Positions 21,470-34,489 of a stretch of 64,000 nucleotides of DNA are shown here, piece by piece (position 1 is the stretch's first letter; each line of letters begins with the position of its first letter). Below the pieces are notes generated by a model. That model saw only the letters and a list, made by a program, of their open reading frames with translations, was not told where the DNA came from and searched no databases. Source of the DNA: Eremophila alpestris peregrina (taxonomy: Eukaryota; Chordata; Aves; Passeriformes; Alaudidae). Position numbers and translations under genes: made by a program. The DNA lies in the NCBI GenBank assembly GCA_009792885.1, contig WMCF01000006.1, forward strand, positions 2,857,419 to 2,921,418. Direction: 5' to 3'.

Positions 21470-24200
21470 AGGAGGGAGCACCAGTAGCTGCTCCCTCCTC
21501 TAGGAAGATCTTGAGCAGCACTACTCACAGCAGAGCTGGGGAACAATTCTAATTGCAGAACCATTCTGCTGTTATTCCCTAAAAGCCAGGCACTGGCCCA
21601 GCACATCAATAACCATGGCAAGGATCAGGCCATTACACACCTTGGAGTGACAGGTGGTTCTCTCAGGCTAAGGGTCTCTACTTGGGCTTAGAATCGTGCT
21701 TTGTAGTGCTGTTTGCTCCCCTGTTCAGTCTCAGTGTGCTTACTCTTTTCAGTGTTTCATGTCTTGAACATAGAGCAACAGTCTTTTCATTTAAGCAAAG
21801 CACAATGAGAAGTGTTAAGTGTTTCAGTGCCCTTTCTTTCCTCTGAGCTCACGTAAAGCTCCATGCAGAGGGTTACATGATCTCCATCACTATCTCCTTT
21901 CATGCCCAAAAATTAGCACAGGTCCATGGGCTGGGTGCAATGCTATCCTTCCCTGTGCTACGAGGGGAGAAGTAGAAGGGGTTGGAGCAATTGTTTGCTG
22001 TGTTGATGACTGTGGTGTTGCCATGGAAAAGCTGGAGACTTCAGGGGAGTTTGTGTTTTGTTGGGCAGGGAGCCAGCCTGCTCTGACTTACTGCAACTGT
22101 GTGAGTGAGTGAGCCATGCAGAACTTTATCCCTCTGTAGCAATTCCAAGGCAGCGAGACAGAGAAAAGGACAGGACTGTTTTAATAAGGAGTGCAGTGCA
22201 CTTTGATAAGGCTGATTGCATGAAATAGAGATGCAGAAAAAAATCCTTTGCTATTTTCTTTTTTTTCATTTCTTTTTGGCAGAATGTGTCCACTCTCTTC
22301 TAAGGACTGAATTTAGAGCTGGGCAAATAATAAAATCTCAAGTAATCCTCCTGGAAGCAAACAGAGCCTTTTAATTGGCTGTATCTGTACAGAAAGGAGC
22401 ATTTGGAGTTCTGCTGAGTCTGAGTCCATTAAAGCCTTTGATCTGTTCCAGAAACAAAAGTGGAAGCAGACTATACTGTTTTCATTATCTATTCTGAATG
22501 AAGTGCAAAAAGTAAATACACAGTGTAAACAGGGAAAAAAATTAATCAAGGCCTGGGTCCAACAAAAAGCTATCTTCAGATGAGCTTCCCATACTCTGAG
22601 TAGTGCCATTATTCCCTGGAGGTGGAATTAAAAGCGATGCATGCTTTCTACAAATCACTTTCTATGGGCACATCTCAAAGCAATTTACAAAACCAGCCAG
22701 TTCCATTGCTCTCACATTAGAGAATGAATAACTGGGGCCACGGGGCTCATCCAGGAGAGCAGACCCTGCCTGTATCCCTGGTTAGCCACTGCCGTCTCAC
22801 CACACTCCCTCTGAGTGTACAGAAACTAGGTGTGGGATGTCAGGGTATTCCAAAGCTTGAAACACCACTGCATAGTATAATTTGTTGTAACTGACTGTTC
22901 TTTACAGCCCTGGCTGCCATGTCATGTTCTCGTGTTGTATTTAATTGAGATAGAGGCAACTACCTCTTCCTGAAATGTATTTGAGAAGGTAGGAAATAAC
23001 AGGATTTTGTTATGGACTCTTGCTTTCAGGCCTTCTGGATGTTTCAAAAAAAAAAATCCATTTTTATAGGAAAGAACTGTTGCAGGGGTAATTTTCTGAT
23101 TTTCTTTTTTGAATTAGAATGTCCTACCTGACTGTTCAGTGGTATAATAGATGGACCTAGATGTCCTATTTTAACATACACTTCTCAGAGAAAAGTGTTC
23201 TAAATGTTCATCATAAATTGTCATCTAGCAAAGATCTGATTTGTAAAAGAACACAAGAAAGCAAAATTACTTCCTATAGGGGTTGGCCAGAGAACACACA
23301 GGGAAAACTTGACTCTGCATGAGTCAACAGAGCTGCAGCCCTCCTGTGATCATCCACAGAAGGTGAATCCTGCAAAACCTCTGACCTTGTGAGACTCCCA
23401 TGAACTGCAGCCAACATCACCACCTGTTTACTTCCAAAGGTAAAAAACTGCCTGGGTACCAGCACAATCTCTGATGTTAGGCTGGCTTGCAGAGCTCTGT
23501 GATTTGAGTTGGGAGCTCCAGCTGAGAAGCTGGGGACAGATCTTGCCAACATGGGAAGTGACAGAAACTTCTTTTGGTTTCACTGTGATCTAGGTAAGGT
23601 CTAAAGGTTAGGTGTTACCACAGGATCCACCCACGGTTTGTCAGTGAAGCCATTGCCTCTTTTCTGTATCTCACTGCGTTTAAAAGGATTTGTCTTTGGA
23701 GATGATTGTCTAGTTACTTGGTGGCTGTGGTATCTCAAGAAGTTACAACACAAAGTAGATTAACTTTGTGTTCCAAATACAGCAGGACAAATCAACTAGT
23801 GTAAATAATATGGCTTGATGAAGATGTGACAGCTTACACTATCAGAGTACTTAGCCAGGGAGATGAAGAATTCCTGTTTTAAAGCTAAATATCTGCTCAA
23901 AAGAGTTGCTTTTATCCTGCAATTCTTTTTTCTTACTTATTTCTGTGACATTACTGGTTCAGTATGGAAATTTCTGTCCTCCCCACAGAGTTGTAGTAGC
24001 TACATGTTCAGGGACACTCCAGATTAATGAGATCTGCGACATCTTTAATCTTCCCTCACAGCATGCTGTGCCTGGGATGCAGCGTGTGAGAAAGACCAAA
24101 AGTGAGGGATGCGAGAAATGTAGTCACACAGGAAACTGAAACTGCGCTGTCATTCATTCCTGTAGTACAAAAAACCCTTTCTGTAACCTCAGTTTCCTGA
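21470..24200. other. Intron 1; no gene recognised
   Basis: Intronic sequence with one possible MIR fragment near 22655-22745, listed separately. No exon is recognised. Short A-runs occur near 23047. Confidence 0.5.
22655..22745 (-). mobile_element. Possible MIR-type SINE tail (antisense)
   Basis: The block 'cacatctcaaagcaatttac' followed about 45 bp later by 'gagaatgaataactggggcc' resembles the reverse complement of the 3' half of MIR-related SINEs ('gcatctcaaagcgctttac' ... 'gatggggaaactgagg'). It is weak and could be chance. Confidence 0.35.
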
Positions 24201-24204
24201 TTCT

Positions 24205-24295
24205 CCTGTGGCTGGGGCCAGATTTGCCACTGGTGCAAACTGGTGCAGCACTACTGACATCGGCTGACTCCACACCAGTTTACTTCAGGAGATCA
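24205..24295. mobile_element. Ancient short palindromic repeat
   Basis: Starting GGGGCCAGATTTGCCACTGG, the segment has inverted arms CTGGTGCAAACTGGTG and CACACCAGTTTACTTCAG around a centre ACTACTGACATCGGCTGAC. This fits a common sauropsid palindromic element with 'ggtgtaaa' arms and a 'ccattgacttcaatgg' centre. It is a decayed non-coding copy; the family name is uncertain. Confidence 0.55.
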
Positions 24296-24299
24296 CTTG

Positions 24300-27200
24300 T
24301 TCCAAGTCTTTTCAGCAACAAAACCAAGAGGACAACAGATGTGGATGAATCCAAAGGCACCAAGGTCTTATGAAATTAAGGGATTGTTTTTAATAGTTGG
24401 TGAGTGTGAAGCCTGGGCTTTTTAATGACACTTGAATCCAAGTGTTTTTCCAAAGGAAAAGCTACTGCTGAGTGCACAGTGAAAGTATCCACAAAGTTGT
24501 TTATCATTCAGGGAGTCATCCTTAAAGTGAACCATGTCTTGAAAATGAATGTTTTTTTGTATGCTGCTCCATCTGAGGAGCTACTGAAGATTCCTTCCTT
24601 AAGGATTCTAAAGTTTCTCAAGTTTTTCTCCACTAGCCAGTGAGGAGCTGGCTGGTATAAAATGCAGCAGCAATTTTCTGGCTCATGCATGCTGTGGTGT
24701 CAGAGAAATCTGGGAAGTCAGCTTCCAGAGTTCCTGTTTTAATTTCCTCCCCTGAGGCAAAATGGTCGTAATAGTATTGAGTGAGACCCAGGTAAGGGTA
24801 AGTCCTACAGCAGGTCTTGCTATGTTTATTTATAACATTTTCAGGTCCCCAGATATGGGTGTCAATGGTGCTTATGTTCTTCTGCAAGTGTCAGGAAAGT
24901 TAAACTGGCAGAACTGGGGTGAGGTGGGAAGAAAAGGGAAGGAAACCTCTGCACACTCCTTCCTCTGGCCCCAAGGGATTTGTTCTGTTTGCATTGGGCT
25001 TGTCTGAGCTTCAGGGCAGTGGGCAGAGAGGAAGTTGGAGTGTAGCTGTAAACTCACCTCAAACCTAAATTCATCCTCATGCTGATGCCTCTTTTTATGA
25101 GGCAGTGGTGTACAAAGCTTCCCTGTACACAGTGAAGTACCCTTCACTTGGCTTAGTGGTATCTTCCTAATAAAGTCATAACTTTTACCAGCTATCAGCA
25201 TTTCAGGCTAGCCAAATGAGAAGGAAGGGCCATGGTTAGGCAGAGACTAATTTGAGGGACTAATCAAGGGTGCTGGCAATTGTATGGACAGCCTGGTGAA
25301 AAGAGGGATGAGGAGATACCCATGTTCCCCAGCCTCCTGCTAACAGAGCCTTGCTGCTTCACATGGCTACTACAAACTTATGCAAGGGCTGTGAATTCCT
25401 ATGGTGTTTCTTTACCTCTGTCTCAGCCAGGGGGAAGCTCTGTGGAGGCAGAATAGCTCATGCTACCCATCAACACAGCCGCAAGAGACCACCTTCCTTC
25501 TCCTACACATCTCATCACGCTGACCAAGGCAGATTTTCTGCCTACTTGATAATACCTAAATCACTCCAGTGGGGAGGAGATAGCAAAGATAAGCTTGTGA
25601 AGTGGATATTATGAAGTTTCTGGATGCCTGGGAACTTCCTTGTGCTATTTGGAAGTGCTGCTTCTTAGAGGTTGACCCATATGTAGACTGAAACTCTTTG
25701 GATCCTGCCAAATTCTTCACTCAGGGTATTGCAAAGACTGCTGAATTCAGGGATAGCAACAGCAGTCCTGCATTTCTTTATGCTATTTTAAAATAGGCCA
25801 TCAACCCAAAAGCATAATTTTAAATTTAATCTAGAAAGGATTTTGAGTTGTGCTGAAAGCTCAGCTCAGTTAGGATAGCTCACAGCCACACTCGCTTACC
25901 CCAAATGGGTTACTTTTTGTTAAGGTCTGGGTGCAGCAGCTGGCTGAGGGGGAAGGGGCAAAAGATGCTGTGTAGGACTGCAGCCACATGCCATATAGTG
26001 CAAGTGTGCATGGCACACACAGCTATATGTGAGTGGGAGGGGAGAGGGGAAGGAGAAAAGATCAGACCACTACAGCACCCTGGGCTTCCCTGACAAAATT
26101 GTAGAGGACTTAAAAGGAGTGATAGACTAGGTGGAAGCAGCATTAATTGCATTCTCCTGCTTTGGTTATAATGTGTCCCTTGTTCATAACTCCATCCATG
26201 ACTCAAGTGCCCCGCAGAAGTCTGGACATGTGACAGCTAATAAATTCATTTATTGCGAGGGCTGTTTGTTTCAAATTCAGAACTGAAAGTTCATCTGCAG
26301 GTGCAGCAGGGCTGTGCAGGGAAGCAAGCGCAGATTTACAGCTGTTGTGGCTTACTCCACTCTGCTACAACAAATCATTTTGTTCAGGAAAGAGGCTCTG
26401 CTGTTGGCCAACCAAGACGTGGTCAGAAATTTGAAACGCTGCTTTGTTACCTTAAATGCAAACATTGCTGGACATGTTGGGGTGGGCATTTTTTTAACGT
26501 TTAGTGAAATCTGTCATAAATCAAAGACTGATTGAAACTGAACAGAATGTGCCTTGCTTTCCACTGTCATTTGCCATCCTCTTCCCTTGCCATTGTGAGG
26601 GTGAATCAAGATCAGGATTTTAAAGTGTTCAGCTCCAAAGACCAGTTATTACTTCCTCCTGTGACCCTGTTTAATTTTCTGAAAATGAGTCAGTCATTTT
26701 CTGCTAGAATTTGGTGCAGGCTGAGCCTTTTCTCTGAGCTCCACTCTGCAAGACAAAAAAACATATTGCTTCACAGGCAAAGCAAGTCTGCACAATAGAA
26801 GACTTCCTTACAACTGGGCTCTGCCAAGTCTGCTCTTAGCCCTGCAAGGAGTCATGTTACTCCTCAGCAAGGTCATACAGGCCTAAAATAATCACTGATG
26901 TTTATCTTTCCCAGAGGATATTAAGCACCCCCAAACACCACCACAAGAACATCTATTAAAAAAAAGAGAAAAGGATTAAAAATAGTTTGCACCTCAGCTA
27001 TCAGCAGAAAAGCATTATGGCTTTGTCTTTTCCCATTAATATTTTGTGAGCTCACATCTGAAGTGCTGAATTACACCAACAGTGGAGGATGATCAGCTTT
27101 GCTGTTTTTCATTGATATCTCCCTATTTACTTAGAGGCAGGCTGTGTACTTTTCTCATAATTTCCTTGCTGTACCCTGGCTGTGTGCTGTTTTTACACTA

Positions 27201-30200
27201 CTTTTGCTATAGGGAGAACTGGAGGATGGCTGAGTTAGGGCAGTGCTGAGGCTGTTACAGCCTGGATATTTACCTGAAGGTGCACTAGCTGAATGGATCT
27301 AGATCTTTGCAACAGCCTTGAAAAGTCATGTCAGCCTGTTTCCACAGACAGAGAAGGAGGAGGCCTGGGAGGAGTGTGAACTGGCAGCTGAACTCTGCTC
27401 TCTGCCCAGCACCAGTGGCTGTCACACCACAGCTCCATCACCTCGCCGCTGCCTGGTCTGCTCCCAGGAGGTCTGGAGCAGCTCCAGATGAGCAGAAAAG
27501 CTCCAGGAAAAGCTGGTGATGAAGAAGGGAAGGGTGAACAGGCCATGCCTTGAGTCAAGCTTCAAGAGAAGAAGCAGGGACTGCTGGATATACAGGATCT
27601 AAACCTGTATCACTGAGGCTTCCAAATCACAGGGATTTTTACAGTCAAGGGTGTCCAGAACTGCTATTAATGATTTGCAGTGCAGGAAAGCAAATATACA
27701 AATGCTTTGCAGGCCATGCTCCCCCACCTTTCATGTCTATACCTCTGAATACCCAGTTACTTTAGTCTTCCCTTCCACTCTGTGTATTTGGCACATACTC
27801 TCATGCCTACATCCCCCAATTCACAAGCCTCCTCTGGCTGGCTGGGGAGCGAGAGACATTTCCTCGCCACAGTGGTGTTCGTGGGAAGATGTGTGCTCAG
27901 GGGGATGCAAAAAGCTTCAGGCAAGTTCTTTGTGTTTTGACAGACTTTGCTGAAGGATTTTGCTCTGACTTGAGCCAGACATGGTACTGGCAGATGCTGT
28001 GCAAGCTTCCCACGCAGCGCTGGCAGTGCCTCTCGGATCTGACCCACGACCACCGCCCCTCCCTGACCCCCCTCCCCTCTCCCCTCTCAGCCCAGGCCAG
28101 CGTTTATCTTGAGCAGAGAGAGCTCTCCCTGCCAGATTGCGTGGTGCTTCTCTGATGTGAACAGATGGGACTAGGGGGGCAGGCTACATCTGTTCCCTGA
28201 ATTCTTCCACCTTCGCAATTGTTTGCAAATGGGTGAGAGCTCTGGGAGGCTGGGAAACTATGGGTTTGGGCTCAAAATGTTCTTTTCCTGTAACGTGCTC
28301 AAAAGTGAACCTGTGCTGTGTAATTAAGTTTGACACTGACGAGGAAAACACCTGCTGGTGCAAGCAGCTTGCCTCTTTACCCACAGAAGCCCAGATTCTT
28401 TGCAGGACTAGTGCTAATGCTTTCTTCAGTCCAGTTTAGAAAGGCTCAAGTGAAGAAGCATGCCTCCAGATACCATTCCACAGCTTCACAGCATCAGGGT
28501 GTCTTTTTTCGAGATTCAGAATGGATTTAATTCCTGTTTCAATTTCTCATTATGTTTATGTAGCTGATTTTCAGAAGGCCTCAGCTCTCGTTTCTTTGCA
28601 AATACTAGTCATGGACAGATGTAAATACCAAAAGAAGGCTGAATCCTTTGTAGAAAATGGGCCATAAACCCCTGCCTTTCAGATTTATACATCCTTTAAG
28701 CATTTTCAGGTAGTTATCATCCATGTTTGCTTCTCCTTCTTGTTTCTTGCCAGATTCTTCATACAGTGCACGAGTTTTCCTCACAAATCATGCTATCTTG
28801 CCTCCTGGACACAATCTCCTCTATCCATCTTGTTCTTGCCAGGGAATGAACTGCCCCCATCTCTCTCACACTGTCTTCTGTCCAACACAGCATCACCCTA
28901 TGGGCCACCCAAAGCCTTAGGGGCTGGAGCCACACATGCTGAGCCCTAGCAAACCCAGTGACATCAACTCTGGGCAGGGCAGCCCAGTTGTCTCACTGTC
29001 AGCTGAGAATGCCCTCCCAGACACCTGACGTCAGGGGGACTTGGCCACTTGACCACTACTGTGTGTCCATGCTCAGCCCCCTTGAGCCTGTCTCCTCCCA
29101 GCACAGCAATGCCAGGATGTGGAAGCCTGGGTTCTGTGTGTTGGGCTTACACACCTGCAGACTCCCACCCTCTGGCTGATGATGCTGTGCTATAGGACTG
29201 ATTTCACAGGAGGACAGAGGTACCTACTTCCTGTAACAAAAAGTGTGCATGAGAGCTTGGATACTACTGAGGCTCTGGTTGTGCATGTTTGTGGCACTCA
29301 TCTGCTCTTCCTCTGTACTCTCATCTGTCCTTGGACTCCACCTTGCTGAATGTGTGTGAGCCAAGTAAGTATTTTCCACAGGCAATAAATTGCCATTTTT
29401 GTGCCCGAATTAACGTCAGCTTCTTACACTTTTTAACTGCAGGTTTCTTTCCATTTGCAATATTCTGCTGTTTTCATTGTTTCTTGATGTTTCTCCAGTT
29501 CTGTTAGCAGTTGGTGATTTCTGAACTGTTTATTTCTTGTTTCAGATTATTTGTAAGTACTAAAAAAATTCCGCTTTAATACACTGATTCATGCATTGCC
29601 TCAAAGGGCAGACCTCATTACATTTACATGTGAATTAGCCTTTGGTTATGAACCTTCAGCCAGTTTTCAAACCACATCACAGTGGCCCTATTCTGGCACA
29701 CTGAATTATTTCTCTTTTAAGATTTTATCCATTGGTAATAGTGTGTGTTTTAAAATAAAAGGAAACACTAATTTTAAATCTCTGCTGCCTATTATTTGGG
29801 TTTCCTTTTCCCTCTGGATGTTTAGCAAATTATTACATCTTGATATCGTTTTCATTATTTTACTGTGAAGAGCGGCTAGATGTAAAAGATTACAATTACT
29901 ACAATCACTCCAGGATCAAAAAGCACCACTATGCTTGCTTTTCTTTGGTCTTTCACTTCCTTCCCACCGAGCAGGGCAGTCGGCACTGCGGTCGAGCCCA
30001 GTGTTAGGGGATTCAGAACAACTGCCTTTCATTCAAAGGCTTAGTGTTCCTGGCTTAACGTTCTTCATGAGAACTGTGTTAGCTCCCTCTCTCAGGAAAA
30101 CAGGAGTATCCCTGTTTTGATCTTCCTGGTGATACAGATTGCCGTTTTGGCCCCATGGGAATAATTACTCACTCTTCACGTCAGTGTTATGTTTGCTCCT

Positions 30201-33200
30201 AGACCTGAAGGGGACTGAGGTGCAAAGGAAGGCAAGGTTATATTCTGGACTGAAATGGGCTCACTAAGTTTCAAGTGCATCTTCAAAAACACTATTCCTA
30301 GTGAGTATCAACAACCTTTCACTGAGCTCACTGCTGTTACACGTGACCAGATTGGACAGGAGTCGTTTTTGGAAGCGTAGTGAGAAAAGTCCTCCCATTA
30401 CACATGTTTATTTCTGAAGAGAACTCCTAAACCCTTACAAAATGCCCAGGACAGTAAAAGAAGCAAAGGCTATGATCAAGCACATTTTTATCTTTTCCTT
30501 AGGAAACGAACTATGGACCTATAATTCACACAGCTGTGGCCAACTGGCTTTAGTCAAATTTGGCTAAAAACTGGCTGGTGACAGTGTTTTTTGTGTTGTC
30601 CAAAGAGTCCAATAAGAAATGTGTAATGACTTTTTAGGTATAGTGTTGGTTTTTTGAGCACAGAAAGAGTCTGTATCTGAACATGCTTTGTTGGTGGTTA
30701 CAGGCTTGGTTTCCCCTGTGCTTGGGGGGACTGTAGGGTTTGAATGTTGATCTAGGAAATGGTCATCCCTTCTTGTTTCTTAAAAAGGCAGATGCCTCTC
30801 CTATCATAAAACCTTGCAGGAGCTTTGACTTTAATAAGGAAACCCTATTTTACATGCATCTCTTGAGTTCTCGAGTGGCCTCCTCCAAAACAAATATTAG
30901 ACATCTATAGCAGAACTGATCGTCCTGGATCCTGTTGTGTCTGTGGAGTAAAATAAGAACTCCTTGGGTAGTTGATCTATGAACATCAAAAATAGGTCAG
31001 AAAAATTACACCTTAAAAAGTGCTTACTCTTTTCCATTGAATAAAACCAAAAATGTTTAGAATGAATGACTCCTTCTTAGAGCTCTACAAATAGGTGAAA
31101 TGTGGCCTGCCTGTTAGTGTGTGCCACATCTCTGCCTTTTTCTGTGGCCACATGGCACGTCTTGCACTTGGGATTTATCCCAGTGCCTTGGTCTTGGGAC
31201 TTGAATGTCCTCATGTCCCAGTGACACCTCTGTAAGGACACTGAAGATTTCACAATTAGAGGTCTCCAGTGCAGCTCTTGCTGTAGATGACTATACTACT
31301 CAGCAGTGATGGTTTGATAAAAAGAATTTGATCCCTAACAAATTTAATGCACTGAACAGAAATTGAAGAAAAGGTACTTTTTGATATGCAAAAGCAGAGT
31401 TTGTTTGGAGCCTTTTGAACATCTCTAGGTTTTTAATGGTAGGAGAAAAGTATCACACTAGCAGCATTGCCAGCCTTATGATTTTCTCATGAGACAGTGT
31501 TTTCTATTTTGCTTAAAACCTCAGCTCCTAGAAACAATGGATTATGTGAGAATCTCTCAGCTCTGTTTGAAAAGCAACGAAAATTTCTAGTGCTTTTTTT
31601 GTCAGAAAAATTATTGAAACATGACCCCAATTATATACTAAGAAATCCAAAAGCATGTTTGGAATTGATTACACTTTTTATGTGCGTGGTTTGAAGTCAA
31701 TAGTGTGATTTTTCTTTTGGAGGGAGACATCTGACTCATGATTTCTGAATGCTTGGGGAGTGGTGCTATTACATTGGGGATACCACTGGTGTTTCCAAAT
31801 CTGTTGAATGATTTCTGACACAAAATGCTTTAACCCCTTAAAGGAAAGAATTCAGTAAGATGTATAGAACAGATCCTGCCTTAAAAATATACGGAACATG
31901 CTTTTGTTTTGATTTTGCTGAGCAGCAGAAACACTGAGCAGATCCCATGCAAATCCCTAAAGATGAATCATAATGCCTTTTGGTATGCACAGAGAGTATC
32001 CAAGTTCACCACAACATAGACTTGACCAAAAGGTTCAATCCTGTGTATATTCAGTTCCTTTAGGGATACTGAGCTCATGGGACTTTTGTACTTCCTAAAA
32101 AGCCCCCTCTGCCCCTTCCAGAGTTAGAGCACTTCATAAAGACTGTGCAAATGCTCCTTTTGGGCAGCATAATTCAGTGTCTGGGTTAGGCAGCAGTGCT
32201 GCCTGGGGAAGCAGCTTTGGTGTGAATTGCCACGATAGGATGCACTGGCTCACGTGTCCGTAGCTCAGTTCTAACCCAGGCTGTGAGCCAAGCCTTTCCC
32301 CTTGGACCCCTGCCTCTCAACATTGTGGCCCACCCAGAGGAGGCTCTGGGAGCACAGTCTGTGTGGGACCTGGGCAGGGCTGAGCATGTAGTGGTGGGTC
32401 AGGTGTTGGAAAGCAAAGGCTGGTGCCTTAGAGGGTAGTAGTGACTATTCTTTGTTAGGGCATAATTTTCTGGGTTTAAGCAAAGGCAGATGATAGCAAT
32501 AGGAGACATGACTAATGAACCTGCTCCCTCTGGGAGCCCTGTAACACACTGCGTCAGCACCTGGTAGATGATGCCATTCACTGTGATGCCAGTGTTTGTC
32601 CAGAACACATGGTAGGTCTGGCATTGCTGCCATGGATGCAAGCACTACAAAAATATCTTCTGTCTTTTATTTATTGTTTGACTTATTTTTACCTGAGCAA
32701 ATTCCCTTCAGAATTACCTGTAAAACAGAATTAAGGAGCATTTTTCTTACTGAGGGCTCCACAGGCCTTTCAGATTTTTTTGATGAACCACGCATTTGCA
32801 AAAACACATCCTGCATGCTTGCCAGTAATAAGGTGAAAAATCACACACAGGCTTTAGCTGTTCCAAAAGCCTAATGTTCTTTCCCCCAATGTAATTGCAA
32901 GACACTGCCTGAGTCCATGAGCCAAACTATGTCCCTGATTACTTATGATGGGTCTGTGTATAGGGTCCCATAATTAAATGAAACTGCCAAGACTGGTGCT
33001 TGGTGTAAAATTCATTGCACTGTTGGAACAACTGTATCTAGGGGAGTTTGAACTGTGTTTTCCAGTCTCACTCTCTTCTTCATGTACTTTTTTGTTGCTC
33101 CTTTTTAGCTTCTTTGTTTTGGATTAAAATTATCAGAAGTTAATAAGAGCCACAAATTAGGAGCAAGATTGCATAATCCAAGATTGTGTGATTTAGGATG

Positions 33201-33265
33201 TTTAAATTTTGCTGTGTTGCTAACAGTTGAGGTGCTGGTTGCTTAGCACACGGCAGAAGCAGATT
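24300..33265. other. Intron 1; no confirmed gene
   Basis: Nine kilobases without a recognised repeat family. A pyrimidine-rich tract ending in CAG near 28060-28090 makes a strong potential 3' splice site, listed separately. The rest is ordinary AT-leaning intron. Frames of 80-109 codons in this block have no recognisable similarity. Confidence 0.5.
28060..28231 (+). other. Candidate cryptic exon with strong splice acceptor (unproven)
   Basis: A CTGAC branch-point-like sequence and an almost pure pyrimidine tract (28063-28088) lead to CAG|CC with the cut after 28090. A possible donor, ATGG|GTGAGAG, follows at 28231/28232, defining a 141-base segment. Joined in phase 0 to MAML2 exon 1 it would read 27 codons and stop at TAG 28172-28174. 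The signals are read directly from the sequence. Use in vivo is unproven and the peptide has no known domain. Confidence 0.2.
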
Positions 33266-33266
33266 T

Positions 33267-34485
33267 TTGACTGTATTTTTGACTAACCTGATCTCCTTTT
33301 ATGATAAGGAGACCCACTCAGTTGATGAGAAAAATGCTGTGGATGTTATCTGCCTGGACTTAGCAAAGCCTTTGACACCATTTCCCACAAATTTCTCCTG
33401 GAGACACTGGCTGCTCATACTTGGATGGGTGCAGTGTCCTCTGGGTGAAAAACTGGGTAGATGGCTGGGCCCTGAGAGTGGTGCTAAATGGAGTGGTGAA
33501 CTGGAGTGAACTCCAGTTGATGGCTGGTCATACATGGTGTTCTCCTGGGCTTAGTGTTGGGACCAGTTTTGAATAATATCTTCATCCATAATCTGGGAGA
33601 GGGGGTTGAGTGCAGCCTCTGTCAGTGTGCAGACAATGCCAGTTTGGGCAGGAGTGTCAATCTGCTGGAGGGTAGAAAGGCTCTGCAAAGGGATTGGACA
33701 GGCTGGATCAGTGAGGTTCATTGTAATCACTGATCACTGTATGAGGTTCAGTGATGCCAGGTGCTGAGTCCTGCACTTGGGTCACAACAGGCCCAGGCAA
33801 TGCTACAGGGTGGGGGAATGGGCTAGAAAACTGCCTGGTGGAAAAGGCCCTGGGAGTGCTGGTCAGCAGCAGGTGAACATGATCCACTGTGTGCCCAGGT
33901 GGCCAAGAAGGGCCAATGACATCCTGGCCTAGATCAGCAATGGTGGCCAGCAGGACCAGGGCAGTGACTGTCCCCCTGTGCTGGGCACTGCTGAGGCCAC
34001 ACCTCAAATCCTGTGTTCAGTTCTGGGCCCCTCCCTGCAAGAAGGACATTGAGGGGCTGGAGCGTGTCCAGAGAAGGGCAACAGAGCTGGGGAAGGGTCT
34101 GGGGCACGAAGCTGATGAGGAGCATCTTAGAGAGCTGGAGTTGTTTAGCCACAGAAAAAGAGGCTCTGGGGAGACCTGATCACTCTACAGCTGCCTGAAA
34201 GGAGGCTGTAGCCAGGTTGGTTTCGGTCTCTTCACCCAAAGAACAAGGGTGAAGGACAAGAACAAACTGCCTCAACTCCCACCAGACGAGGTTTAGACCA
34301 TACATTGGGAAACAATTTTTCCCTGAAAGGATCATCAAGCCTTGGAACTTGCCTGAGGAAGACAAGTAGATGTGGCACTTAATGACATGGTTTAAGTGGT
34401 GAACTTGGCAGTGCAGGTTAATGATAGGGTTGATGATCTTAGAGGGTTTTTTTCCAACCTAAACAATTGTGTGATTCTGTGATTC
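33267..34485 (+). mobile_element. CR1 LINE, 5'-truncated, inactive reverse transcriptase and 3' end
   Basis: The sequence encodes the C-terminal half of a CR1 reverse transcriptase broken by frameshifts. LISFYDKETHSVDE and VDVICLDLAKPL (from about 33285) match the region with the first catalytic Asp motif. The later catalytic FADD motif reads C-A-D-N at 33626-33637, so the second Asp is lost. RPHLKSCVQFWAP, KKDIEGLERVQRRATEL and LRELELFSHRKR (33980-34160) match the conserved C-terminal part. The 3' untranslated part ends with 'tttttttccaacctaaac' and the octamer-like 'tgtgattctgtgattc' at 34470-34485, the usual CR1 terminus. It sits in sense orientation in the intron. It is a typical dead avian copy. 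Confidence 0.95.
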
Positions 34486-34489
34486 ACAT

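Noticed and set aside
33499..33518. 9-bp inverted repeat AACTGGAGT/ACTCCAGTT
   Set aside because: It falls within the CR1 copy and is explained by the element's own sequence.
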